46,909 nt of DNA from an uncultured Clostridia bacterium (GTDB taxonomy: Bacteria; Bacillota; Clostridia; Christensenellales; Borkfalkiaceae). The translations under genes were made by a program, and so were the position numbers. The notes below the pieces were generated by a model, which had not been told where the DNA came from, searched no databases, and was given only the letters and a program-made list of their open reading frames with translations. Location of the stretch: the NCBI GenBank assembly GCA_944368065.1, contig CALVWV010000031.1, forward strand, positions 1 to 46,909. The letters run 5' to 3'. Below, in pieces: positions 1 through 7,954 of this stretch (positions are counted from its first letter, which is position 1; the number at the start of each line of letters is the position of its first letter).

Positions 1-105
1 TATCTTTTGCGCCTGAATGCACACTTTTTCACACATTCCGTTAAGCGGGTTGCCGCTTATTGCGCCGGGACATTTATCCGACTGAAAATTGGAAAAAAAT
101 GACAT
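1..105 (-). CDS. Partial Cys-containing hypothetical protein (N-terminal 35 residues only)
   Basis: An open frame reads off the left edge of the window. Its ATG at 105 is preceded by GGAGG seven bases upstream, a strong ribosome binding site, and the frame stays open for all 35 visible codons. The visible part begins MSFFSNFQSDKCPG and continues with a Cys-rich stretch ending NGMCEKVCIQAQK. I recall a similar CEKVCIQ motif near the N-terminus of conserved clostridial hypothetical proteins, but I cannot name the family. The rest of the gene is outside the window, so function is unknown. Confidence 0.6.
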   Translation of the reverse strand, partial: MSFFSNFQSDKCPGAISGNPLNGMCEKVCIQAQKI

Positions 106-288
106 TTTTAACCTCCGTCTTTATTTGGAAAGCGCCCGCACGGAAAGAACAAAGTTTTTACGCTTTACTTTTTCGGCTTCCGCCGCCGCGGGCACAGTAA
201 TTTTATAGTTCATTATATGTTGCACGCCGACATGTTGCGCCTGCCTGAAAAAAGACGGCAGACCTGAAAAGAAATCTTTGAGGACTTT

Positions 289-567
289 TCACCTTATGCG
301 CGGGATATACAATCTGCACGTGGGATAAATAAGCCCGTTAATTTCTCTGAGCGTACTTTCCGGGACGCTGAACTTTTCCGCGAGCGAGGCAAACGTGTCG
401 CCCACGCGCGCCTGATATACGAAAAAGTCGCCTTCCGGCAGGACGAGAACCTGACCGCAGAAAACATCTTTGGAAACGGGACAGCCGAAAGTCCGCGAGA
501 TTGTTGCCGCCGTCTGACCTTGCTTTACCCTGTAAAAGCGGCTTTTTTCAAGTTTAAGCTCATACAT
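289..567 (-). CDS. Small protein with two LysM-like repeats
   Basis: This 92-residue protein consists almost entirely of two LysM-like modules. The first spans about residues 13-45 (YRVKQGQTAATIS start, VLVLP end) and the second about 49-88 (YQARVGDTFASLAEKF, then LREIN and LYIP). LysM domains bind N-acetylglucosamine-containing glycans such as peptidoglycan or spore cortex. There is no signal peptide or membrane helix, so it may act in the mother cell or forespore, or be exported by another route. No clear Shine-Dalgarno sequence precedes the ATG. It reads away from the spoVB-like gene, from which it is separated by about 190 bp. A sporulation role is only an inference from the spoVB-like neighbour and other sporulation genes in the window. 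Confidence 0.7.
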   Translation of the reverse strand: MYELKLEKSRFYRVKQGQTAATISRTFGCPVSKDVFCGQVLVLPEGDFFVYQARVGDTFASLAEKFSVPESTLREINGLIYPTCRLYIPRIR

Positions 568-761
568 CTGTATATATTATGCGGCTTCTCTTGCGAATGT
601 GCGCGCAGGACACAATTTTTTTGGATTGAAGAAAAACTTAGCGAGAAAAAAATTACTCTTAAAGCGAAATCCGAGAGCAAAATCCGCATTGCTGCAATTT
701 TTTGCGGACAAAGCGTACGCCGCGCTCATAATTGCCGCGCGCAATTTGTAGAATATTGTTG

Positions 762-2354
762 ATGAGTACAAGTATTTACAAAACAACGGCACAGGTTACG
801 TTCTTTTCGACTGTTGAAAAGACTTTGAGCTTTGTATACCGAATAATTTTATCGCGCGCGATAGGCGCCGAAGGGCTTGGTATTTATCAGATAGCCCTTT
901 CCGTATTCTCCGTTTTTCTCACGGCGGCTTCGAGCGGGGTGCCGATAACCGTTTCGCGCCTTATCACAAAACAGAACGCCTTAGGAAACACGGCGGGCAA
1001 GAACGCAGTTGTTACGGCGGGAATTGTGAGCACGCTGATTTTTACCGTGCCGATCTGCGTAATAATTTTCTGCGGACAGAAATTTTTCGGATTCCTCTTT
1101 TCAGACGAAAGATGCCTTGAAGTATTCCTTATCATTTTGCCCGGGCTTATAATTACTTCCGTCTATTCAGTAATGCGCGGCGCGTTCTGGGGCGACAGGC
1201 AGTTCATGCCATATTCGCTTATAGAACTCGCCGAAGACGCGCTTATGGTGGGGCTCGGCTGCGCGCTGGTATTCGGCGCCGACGGGGCGGCAGACGGCGC
1301 GAGACGCGCCGCCATAGCCGTATTCGTCTCCTATGTTTTTTCCTTTGCTGTATCGCTTTTCTGGTATTTTAAAAAGGGCGGCAGGCTTGTAAATCCTTCG
1401 AAACAGCTCAAACCTCTTCTTTCCTCCTCCCTGCCCGTTACGGCAATGCGCACTTCAACTTCGCTGCTGAATTCGCTCGTAGCCGTGCTCATGCCCTTCC
1501 TCCTCGTGCACATGTGCGGAATGACGGACAGCGAAGCCGTAAGCCTTTACGGCATTGCGGCAGGCATGGCCGTGCCTATACTTTTTATACCGTCTTCGCT
1601 GATAGGCAGCATTGCGGTGGTGCTGGCGCCCGAACTTTCTGAAAATTTCTACAAAAACAGAACGGAACTTTTAAAAGCCGACGTGGAAAAATCGCTCAAA
1701 GCCGCCATTCTTATAGCCGCCATGCTTATACCCCTTTTGTTTGCGCTCGGAGGTGACGCGGGCGAAGTGCTCTTTTCCGAACCGCTGAGCGGCGAAATAG
1801 TCGAAAACTGCTGTTTTATTCTGCTGCCGATGTGCCTTTCGATGATTACGGGCACCGTGCTCAATTCTATGAACAGGGAAAAATCCACCCTCATTTTCTA
1901 CTTCTGCGGCGCGGCGGCGATGCTTGCCTGCCTTGCGGCGCTTACGCCCGTCATAGGCATATACTCCTACGCTGCCGGGCTTGCGGCGAGCTTTATAATA
2001 ACCGCCGCGCTCAATCTGCGGCTTCTGAAAAAGCTGTGCCGCGGCACAAAAACTGCGGGGTACTTTTTCCGCGCCGCCGCAGCGTGCGCTTTGAGCTGCG
2101 CGTTCGGCAGACTGCTTGAAGGGTTGCTTGCAAATTACCTTCCGCCGCTTTTATGCATGATAGTCTGCGGAATTATTCTGGCTGCATTCACGGCGGTGAC
2201 CTTCCTCGTTTCAGGCACGTATTCCCTTGAACCGCTGAAAGCATACCTGAAAAGGCGCGCCGAGGCAAAAACTTACAAAATAAAAAGTGCCTTCAAACGG
2301 CGCAGGCACAGCTCTACGCGCGCGGCAACAAAATCCGCGGCGGATGCCGAATAA
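762..2354 (+). CDS. spoVB: SpoVB-like polysaccharide/lipid flippase (MVF/MATE-type)
   Basis: A polytopic membrane protein of about 530 residues, close to the usual length of SpoVB and related polysaccharide-biosynthesis flippases of the MVF superfamily. The N-terminal pattern (TFFSTVEKTLSFVYRIILSR, then IGAEGLGIYQIA) is characteristic of this family, and about a dozen or more hydrophobic segments follow. SpoVB in Bacillus is needed for spore cortex synthesis and is thought to move lipid-linked precursors across the membrane. The frame is also open from a TTG at 732, but the ATG at 762 is a better start; neither has a clear ribosome binding site. The C-terminus is a basic tail (KRRRHSS region). 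A strong terminator follows 7 bp after the stop. It could be another MVF paralogue rather than SpoVB itself. Confidence 0.75.
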   Translation: MSTSIYKTTAQVTFFSTVEKTLSFVYRIILSRAIGAEGLGIYQIALSVFSVFLTAASSGVPITVSRLITKQNALGNTAGKNAVVTAGIVSTLIFTVPICVIIFCGQKFFGFLFSDERCLEVFLIILPGLIITSVYSVMRGAFWGDRQFMPYSLIELAEDALMVGLGCALVFGADGAADGARRAAIAVFVSYVFSFAVSLFWYFKKGGRLVNPSKQLKPLLSSSLPVTAMRTSTSLLNSLVAVLMPFLLVHMCGMTDSEAVSLYGIAAGMAVPILFIPSSLIGSIAVVLAPELSENFYKNRTELLKADVEKSLKAAILIAAMLIPLLFALGGDAGEVLFSEPLSGEIVENCCFILLPMCLSMITGTVLNSMNREKSTLIFYFCGAAAMLACLAALTPVIGIYSYAAGLAASFIITAALNLRLLKKLCRGTKTAGYFFRAAAACALSCAFGRLLEGLLANYLPPLLCMIVCGIILAAFTAVTFLVSGTYSLEPLKAYLKRRAEAKTYKIKSAFKRRRHSSTRAATKSAADAE

Positions 2355-2361
2355 ATTTTCA

Positions 2362-2395
2362 GGCTGCCGCGGCTGAAGCCGCGGCAGCCTTTTTT
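2362..2395 (+). terminator. Rho-independent terminator of spoVB
   Basis: A 12-bp perfect G+C-rich stem (GGCTGCCGCGGC) closes a TGAA tetraloop and is followed by six T residues. It lies just after the spoVB stop and ends that plus-strand unit before the minus-strand TauE genes. Confidence 0.9.
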
Positions 2396-2409
2396 GATTT
2401 ATGATATTC

Positions 2410-2796
2410 TCACTTCTTCCTGAAGACGGAGAATATCACGTTGCGCATATCGTAAACCTGCTTTGCGGCGAGCGCTATCAAAAACGCGCCGAAAAAGCGC
2501 CTTAAGGATTCTGACGGTGTGTAGGCGGAAAGCAGCGCGCCGAGCACGGACAAAACGACCGCGGGAATGATTATGAAAAGCGAACCGCGCGCCTTTACAA
2601 GCCCGTTAGAGGAATGAATTTTTAAGCTGAGCAGCGACATTGGCAGAAAAGCTATAAGATTTGCCGCCTGCGCCACGTGCTGCTCGACGCCGAGAAAGAG
2701 CGTGAGCGCGGGTATGAGTATCGTTCCGCCGCCCATGCCCATTCCGCCGAGAAGTCCCGCCGCAAGCGAAAACAAAAGCACAAAAATAAAACTCAA
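2410..2796 (-). CDS. TauE/SafE-family permease, second half-size subunit
   Basis: A 128-residue membrane protein with a glycine-rich first helix (AAGLLGGMGMGGGTILIPAL) that is the hallmark of one half of a TauE/SafE (DUF81) anion permease. It has about four hydrophobic segments and ends in a short basic tail. Full-length TauE proteins are about 250 residues with two such halves in one chain; here the halves are separate genes. The start codon overlaps the stop of the upstream half-gene by 4 bp (ATGA), so the two are translationally coupled and probably form a heterodimer. Family members export sulfite, sulfoacetate or similar organosulfur anions, but the substrate here is not shown by the sequence. 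Confidence 0.8.
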   Translation of the reverse strand: MSFIFVLLFSLAAGLLGGMGMGGGTILIPALTLFLGVEQHVAQAANLIAFLPMSLLSLKIHSSNGLVKARGSLFIIIPAVVLSVLGALLSAYTPSESLRRFFGAFLIALAAKQVYDMRNVIFSVFRKK

Positions 2797-3158
2797 GGCA
2801 GCACCATCCTTATGCCCGCCGCAAGCATTACGGCTATGAATATGGCTTTGACGGCAGAGACGGATATTCTGTTCAGAAAGAGCGCGCCGAGCGCGCCGCC
2901 CGCCGTCATGCCTATGGCGGCGGGCAGAATTATATCGACAGAAACAAACCCCGCCGCCGCGTAAGCTATGGCGCTTGCAAGGCTTACGGGCGCGATTATC
3001 AGTATGGCAGTCGCGTGGGCTGCCTTTTCTTCGTAACCCATGACTTCAGAAAGAAGGGGAACGGCTATCATTCCCCCGCCGCCGCCGAAAAGTCCGTTCG
3101 CCGCCCCTACCGCTACGCCCGTAAATGCGCCGCGCAAAATGCTCTTGAGATTGACCAT
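2793..3158 (-). CDS. TauE/SafE-family permease, first half-size subunit
   Basis: A 121-residue membrane protein with the TauE/SafE signature near the N-terminus (GAANGLFGGGGGMIAVPLL) followed by HATA and three further hydrophobic stretches. It is the upstream partner of the 2410-2796 gene, and their 4-bp overlap indicates coupled translation. The ATG at 3158 follows a GGAAGAGGG ribosome binding site. In the leader just upstream lies a perfect GCCCCTC/GAGGGGC hairpin that could influence access to that site. No substrate-specific neighbour is present. Confidence 0.8.
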   Translation of the reverse strand: MVNLKSILRGAFTGVAVGAANGLFGGGGGMIAVPLLSEVMGYEEKAAHATAILIIAPVSLASAIAYAAAGFVSVDIILPAAIGMTAGGALGALFLNRISVSAVKAIFIAVMLAAGIRMVLP

Positions 3159-3170
3159 AACCCTCTTCCG

Positions 3171-3187
3171 CCCCTCCGAGGGGCGCT
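3171..3187 (-). promoter_or_regulatory. Leader hairpin next to the TauE ribosome binding site
   Basis: The sequence CGCCCCTC-C-GAGGGGCG is a perfect inverted repeat placed directly upstream of the GGAAGAGGG ribosome binding site of the first TauE half-gene. It could modulate translation, or be a leftover operator or RNA stem. It has no T-tract, so it is not a terminator. Confidence 0.4.
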
Positions 3188-3255
3188 CCTTTTATAAAGT
3201 TTGGGCAAATTAATTAAATTTAACCGTTTTTTCATTTAAACGGTCGGAAAAATGC

Positions 3256-3284
3256 TTGCTTATAATCACCTTTTATATTAAAAT
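3256..3284 (+). promoter_or_regulatory. Promoter of the giant surface-protein gene
   Basis: TTGCTT (3256-3261), a 17-bp spacer and TAAAAT (3279-3284) match a housekeeping sigma promoter in an A+T-rich stretch. The start codon of the 1440-residue gene is 57 bp downstream. Confidence 0.6.
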
Positions 3285-3340
3285 ATCATAGTACGGTTTT
3301 TTAAAGTTTTTGCTTTACTACAAATAAATGCAGGTGTTAT

Positions 3341-6300
3341 ATGTACAAGAAAAGATATCACTTAAAATCCGGAATGAGGAAGCTTACCATCGCGCTTTTA
3401 TCGGGCGTTATGGCCGTATCTCTCGGCCTCGCCGCAGCGTGCACGGCTGAAGATGAAGATACCTCCAGCGGGGAAAGCACTTCCTCCTCCACGGACAAGC
3501 AGACCATTCTGAACGGCAACTTTGAGTTTTTCGGCGACAGCGAGGACAAAACTCATATAATTTACACGCCCGACAGCTGGTCGGCTTCCACTCCCGGCAG
3601 GACGAACTACGTCATGAACGGCATTGTAGACACGAGCGAAAAAGGCTGGGGAAGAATTGCCGACCCCGAACTTGCCTCCAAGCTTGAGTACAATGACAAT
3701 CTTGACGAGGACGACGAAAACTACGAAGACGAATACGTTGACTACAACGGAATGCGCGTACGCGACATCCCTTACGCAGACCCGCACGCCGCGCTTGAAA
3801 GCGACGCTTCGGACGAGGATAAGGCGCTCATCGAAAATCCCCTCACCCACGACATAGTCGTAAAGGGCGAAGCGGGCAGCGAAACTTATTCCTACATCGA
3901 CGCGGACGGCAGCGAAAAGCCGCTCTATAAGGACGAGGACGGAAACTTCTTCAAGGACGAAGCACTCAAGACGCCTTACGAAAGCCACGTTCTTATGATT
4001 CACAACTACGTGAACGACGACGCAAGGTACGGCACGGCGCAGGCATATACATCCTCAACGACACTCACCCTCGAGCCCAACACCGCGGCTGAAATTTCCG
4101 TATGGGTAAAGACGGAAAACCTTATGTTCGATAAGGACGGCGCAACGCCTGCGGAAGAGCTCGGCGCATATATCGCTGTAGACCAGACAGTAGGCGGAAA
4201 TACCGTAGACACCTTCTACATCGACGCCATAAACACCGAACTTCTCAACTCCGACGAAAATAACGGCTGGGTACAGTACACCGTGTTCGTTCAGGGCTGC
4301 GACTTCGCGTCCAGCACCATAACGCTCAAACTCGGCCTCGGCCGCGCTGACGACGACGGCGACTATGCCGAAGTGCTTGAAGGCTACGCGTTCTTCGACG
4401 ACGTCAAGGCTACGCTTTATCCCAATATAAACGATTGCGAAAATTACCTTGCCGCCGATGAAGAAGGATTGCTTGAAAACACCACCTGCACCCTTACAGA
4501 CAAGGACGAATACAAAGAATTCAGCTTCGACGACCACAAGAACGACAACTACTATTATATAGACCTCACCTCGAGGCAGGCAAGGCTGGACATCGGTCTT
4601 GACGCAGCCTCCGTTGCCGCTTCCCTCACCGAAGACTCCGACCACTACGTGACATCTTCCGAAGTGAACGAGTTCTACGGCGTACAGAAGAAGACGGAAG
4701 GCACGACTTACACCAACTACAACCTCGACATCGCAACCACGAACGACATTGTAGGCGCGTTTAACCTTGCAGACCTTGCAAACGAGCTTAAAGCGGCAAG
4801 CGACGCAAAGTACGGCGGCGGCGTGACAAAGTACATGACGACGATTTCCGAAGTGCTCGGCAATGCGGCTGAACTGCCCGGAGCCAAGGACGCCGAAGGC
4901 AACACGACCGGCACCGCGTTCATGATTCTTTCTTCGCGCGGAGCGGCGTACACCGCTGAAATTTCCGGCACTCAGAACGGCTCTGACAACCAGACGAACA
5001 GCTTCACCGTTGAAAACGGCGGCTACATGATTGTTTCCTTCTGGGTAAAGACTTCGGATATGGACGGATTCACCGCCTCAACCATAAAGCTTTACGACGA
5101 AGCCGATGAGAACAACGCCTCCACTCTTACCGTAGACACGACGGACGTTACGTTCGACGTAGGCGACGAGAAAGACATATACAACGGCTGGGTACAGTGC
5201 TTCTTCTTTGTGGAGAACCCGCTTGAAACGGAAAAGACGTTCAAACTCGATTTCAGCTTCGGCAACTCCACCATCAAAGATACGAGCGCTTCGGCTTACA
5301 AATCCGGTTACGCGGCTATCGCAAACGTTCAGACGTTCACGGTAGACAAAGAGGTATTCGACCTCGCGTCCACCAGCTCTTATGCGGGAAGCTTCTCCTT
5401 CCAGAGCACGGACAACCGCTCCAACAACTACATGGACGAAGTTTACGGCGCGGTAAACAACAACATTGAAACAAACATCTCCCGTCCTTCCTCCTACAAC
5501 GGCGTTAACGGCGCAAGCGCATCAGTCGTTTACAAGGACGAGATTGACACCGAAGGCTACGACAAGAGAAACTCCAACGAAAACGCAGGCCTTATAAACA
5601 AAGATTACTTCGAAAATTACCTCAAAGCGGCTGAAAGCGATACCGAAAACAAGTTCGTATGGCTTGAAGACCTGCTCGAAGGCAAGTACACCATAACAGA
5701 AGCGCTCGGCAAAGCGGAAGCGGTATGGAACGAACTGTTCGGTACGGAAACCATTCAGCCCCTGCTCATAGTCAACACTATAAGGCAGTTCGGCGAAAGC
5801 GCTGCCGCAATGAACTACGGTTTCATCGCAGACAGCACCACCACCGTTGCTTCGGCAAGCTATCAGGCGATAACCGTAAGGGTTAAGGTAAGCAAGGGCG
5901 CAGTTGCGTACGTATATCTCACCGATAACGACAACCGCACCGAAGTTTCTTCCTTCAGCCTGCCCGGCTACAGCTTCTGGTACGACAGCATGGGCAACGT
6001 GCTCGACAGCGAACCCGACTACGACAGCGATTCCTACAACTCGCGCGACCACATAGTTTACTACCTGCGCAAAGACGGTCTGTACGAGGACAAGAACGGT
6101 AAGCTCTTCGCTAACCTTTACAATTACGAAAGAACTTATTACGACGAAGGCGCCGACCACTACACGGCGGACGGACAGCTTACCCTCTTCGAAGACCTCG
6201 ACAGCAACGAAATCTATTACGTAAGCGCAGAGGAAGCTGCAAAGAATGGTCAGCAGTCGCCCCACTACCTCGTGGCGACAAACTCCGACGGAAGCACGAC

Positions 6301-7663
6301 GAGAGTATTCAACTACTTCGACGGCGCTTACCACTATATCATAACCGAAACCGATGACAACGGCGACAGCACCGTAAGTTACTCCGAACCCGTTTCCGCA
6401 TTCGTTATAGGAAGCGCTAACGGCGGCGCAGACCTCCGCTACGACAACACCGATACAGACAAACAGCTTGTAACCGTAATCGACAGAAGATACGACAAGG
6501 ACGGTAAGCTGTTCGGCATAGACGGAACTGATTACAGCGCGGCAGGAAATGCAGGCTTCGATACCTCCGCTCTCGGCTACGACAAGGACGGCAACTACAT
6601 CTCCGACGAATGGCAGACGGTAACGTTCTTCGTTCACACGGGCGACGAAAGCATGAACTACGTGCTCGAGCTCTGGAGCGGCGCAAGGGATACCTCGGGC
6701 GTTGCAGCTGACGGCGAAAATGTCGGCTTAAGCAAAGACGGCAGCGTTGCGGGAAGCTACGTGATGTTCGACTTCAGCAACCTCACCGTTGACGAAGACA
6801 CGTATGCAGGTCTTACCTCTGAATACAGCGACAAAATAATAGACGAATATGTAAAACTGTTCAATGATAAGGGACTTCTTTCCGAGAACCTTATCGCAAC
6901 CTCAGGCAAGAACATCGCTTACTACGAAGGTCTCTTCGATAAATTCGTTGAAGAAGGCAAGCTCGGCGAAAGCGACAGACCTGCAGGCTACGTTGCAATG
7001 TACTACACCTACTCCCTGTACGACGACGCGGGCTACATTCCTTTCAATGCAGATACCGCAACCGAGGGCGAGTCGGGTTACGATTACTCCGCTGACGACT
7101 ACAGCGAGACGCTTGTATACCTCAGCTACAACGATTACAGCGACAACTCATTCAACGTTTTCGTAGACTACTCCGCTACCGCCGTTACCGTTGAGGCCGG
7201 CACGACGGACGATACTACCGAAGACGAAGAAGAAACGACTGAAACCGATACCAACGTATGGCTGCTCGTTGCTTCCATAATACTTGCAGTTGTGCTTATC
7301 TTCACTCTGCTGTCCATGTTCATAAGGGATCTGCTCAAGAAGAAGCGCCGCACGCGCAAGCACACCGACCGCAACGTATATACCGGCAAACGCAAGCACT
7401 ATATACGCAGACTCGGACTTACCGAAACGGCTCACGAAGCTGACGGCGCAGCTGAAAGCGGCGAAGCAAACGGCGAGAACGGCGCAAATGCCGAAAGCGC
7501 AAATGACGCTGAACCCGCAAGCGAGACAATGCCCGACGGCGAACCCGCCGAAGAGGAAATTCCCGCAGAGCACATCGCCGAGGAAGAAAGCGAAGCTCCC
7601 GCTGAGGAAAGCGAGGCTCCTGAAGCTGAAAGCCAGGAAAAAGGCGAAAGCGAAGACAAATAA
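3341..7663 (+). CDS. Giant acidic surface protein with CBM-like modules and C-terminal membrane anchor
   Basis: A 1440-residue exported protein. The N-terminus is a basic and hydrophobic signal peptide ending LGLAAAC, so Cys34 could be lipidated (a weak lipobox). A Ser/Thr/Asp/Glu linker follows. Three beta-sandwich-like modules share the pattern WVKT, then GW(V)Q with FFV or VFV, then an aromatic-hydrophobic strand: about residues 250-365, 563-665 and 841-1150, the last with a long Tyr/Asp-rich insertion. The pattern resembles CBM4_9-type carbohydrate-binding folds. A single transmembrane helix lies at about 1305-1328 (WLLVASIILAVVLIF), then KKKRRTRK as a stop-transfer signal, then an Ala/Glu-rich acidic tail of about 110 residues. 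Overall it is extremely acidic. The start at 3341 has a modest CAGGTG site; an in-frame ATG at 3374 would give a more typical lipoprotein start. It is monocistronic. Glycan binding is inference and no catalytic motif is visible. Confidence 0.75.
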   Translation: MYKKRYHLKSGMRKLTIALLSGVMAVSLGLAAACTAEDEDTSSGESTSSSTDKQTILNGNFEFFGDSEDKTHIIYTPDSWSASTPGRTNYVMNGIVDTSEKGWGRIADPELASKLEYNDNLDEDDENYEDEYVDYNGMRVRDIPYADPHAALESDASDEDKALIENPLTHDIVVKGEAGSETYSYIDADGSEKPLYKDEDGNFFKDEALKTPYESHVLMIHNYVNDDARYGTAQAYTSSTTLTLEPNTAAEISVWVKTENLMFDKDGATPAEELGAYIAVDQTVGGNTVDTFYIDAINTELLNSDENNGWVQYTVFVQGCDFASSTITLKLGLGRADDDGDYAEVLEGYAFFDDVKATLYPNINDCENYLAADEEGLLENTTCTLTDKDEYKEFSFDDHKNDNYYYIDLTSRQARLDIGLDAASVAASLTEDSDHYVTSSEVNEFYGVQKKTEGTTYTNYNLDIATTNDIVGAFNLADLANELKAASDAKYGGGVTKYMTTISEVLGNAAELPGAKDAEGNTTGTAFMILSSRGAAYTAEISGTQNGSDNQTNSFTVENGGYMIVSFWVKTSDMDGFTASTIKLYDEADENNASTLTVDTTDVTFDVGDEKDIYNGWVQCFFFVENPLETEKTFKLDFSFGNSTIKDTSASAYKSGYAAIANVQTFTVDKEVFDLASTSSYAGSFSFQSTDNRSNNYMDEVYGAVNNNIETNISRPSSYNGVNGASASVVYKDEIDTEGYDKRNSNENAGLINKDYFENYLKAAESDTENKFVWLEDLLEGKYTITEALGKAEAVWNELFGTETIQPLLIVNTIRQFGESAAAMNYGFIADSTTTVASASYQAITVRVKVSKGAVAYVYLTDNDNRTEVSSFSLPGYSFWYDSMGNVLDSEPDYDSDSYNSRDHIVYYLRKDGLYEDKNGKLFANLYNYERTYYDEGADHYTADGQLTLFEDLDSNEIYYVSAEEAAKNGQQSPHYLVATNSDGSTTRVFNYFDGAYHYIITETDDNGDSTVSYSEPVSAFVIGSANGGADLRYDNTDTDKQLVTVIDRRYDKDGKLFGIDGTDYSAAGNAGFDTSALGYDKDGNYISDEWQTVTFFVHTGDESMNYVLELWSGARDTSGVAADGENVGLSKDGSVAGSYVMFDFSNLTVDEDTYAGLTSEYSDKIIDEYVKLFNDKGLLSENLIATSGKNIAYYEGLFDKFVEEGKLGESDRPAGYVAMYYTYSLYDDAGYIPFNADTATEGESGYDYSADDYSETLVYLSYNDYSDNSFNVFVDYSATAVTVEAGTTDDTTEDEEETTETDTNVWLLVASIILAVVLIFTLLSMFIRDLLKKKRRTRKHTDRNVYTGKRKHYIRRLGLTETAHEADGAAESGEANGENGANAESANDAEPASETMPDGEPAEEEIPAEHIAEEESEAPAEESEAPEAESQEKGESEDK

Positions 7664-7705
7664 GCGATTATAAATCGTTGAACTGCGGCGGCAAGCCGCA
7701 AAAGG

Positions 7706-7750
7706 GCGGCGCCCGCGCAAGGCAATTGCGCGGGCGCCGCTTAAATTTTA
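7706..7750 (+). terminator. Terminator of the giant surface-protein gene
   Basis: A perfect 15-bp stem (GCGGCGCCCGCGCAA and complement) with a 5-base loop is followed by a T-rich but interrupted tract (TTAAATTTTATT). It starts 42 bp after the stop codon. Confidence 0.8.
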
Positions 7751-7774
7751 TTAAGATTTGACACTGTGGTTTAC

Positions 7775-7895
7775 ATTATGCCGCATTAATGTACCTTGAG
7801 CTTTATCCGCTTGAAATTATGCCGTTTATGTCGCTTGAGCTTTGACGGCTTGAAATTGTGCAGCATTAAAAACTGCTTATGTTAATCGGCGTGAA
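7775..7895. repeat. Three imperfect 41-bp tandem repeats
   Basis: Units at 7775-7815 (41 bp), 7816-7854 (39 bp) and 7855-7895 (41 bp) each begin ATTRTGCMG and end GGCKTGAA or CGCTTGAA, with a shared GAGCTTT core in the first two. The third unit is the most diverged. They sit between the terminator of the surface-protein gene and the left edge of the IS200-type element. There are no spacers, so this is not a CRISPR. Nothing else is seen in this gene-free stretch (7664-7950). Confidence 0.6.
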
Positions 7896-7954
7896 ATCCT
7901 TTAGCTTGGGACGCGCCTGATTTCGGCTTGAAAATTAACAATCTGAATGCCGTA

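Noticed and set aside
5522-6637. A 371-codon minus-strand open frame inside the giant surface-protein gene.
   Set aside because: It is antisense to a clearly coding gene with signal peptide and repeat modules; the translation is Val/Tyr-rich without recognisable domains.
7775-7895. Tandem repeats as a CRISPR array.
   Set aside because: Units are contiguous with no spacers, and no cas genes are present.
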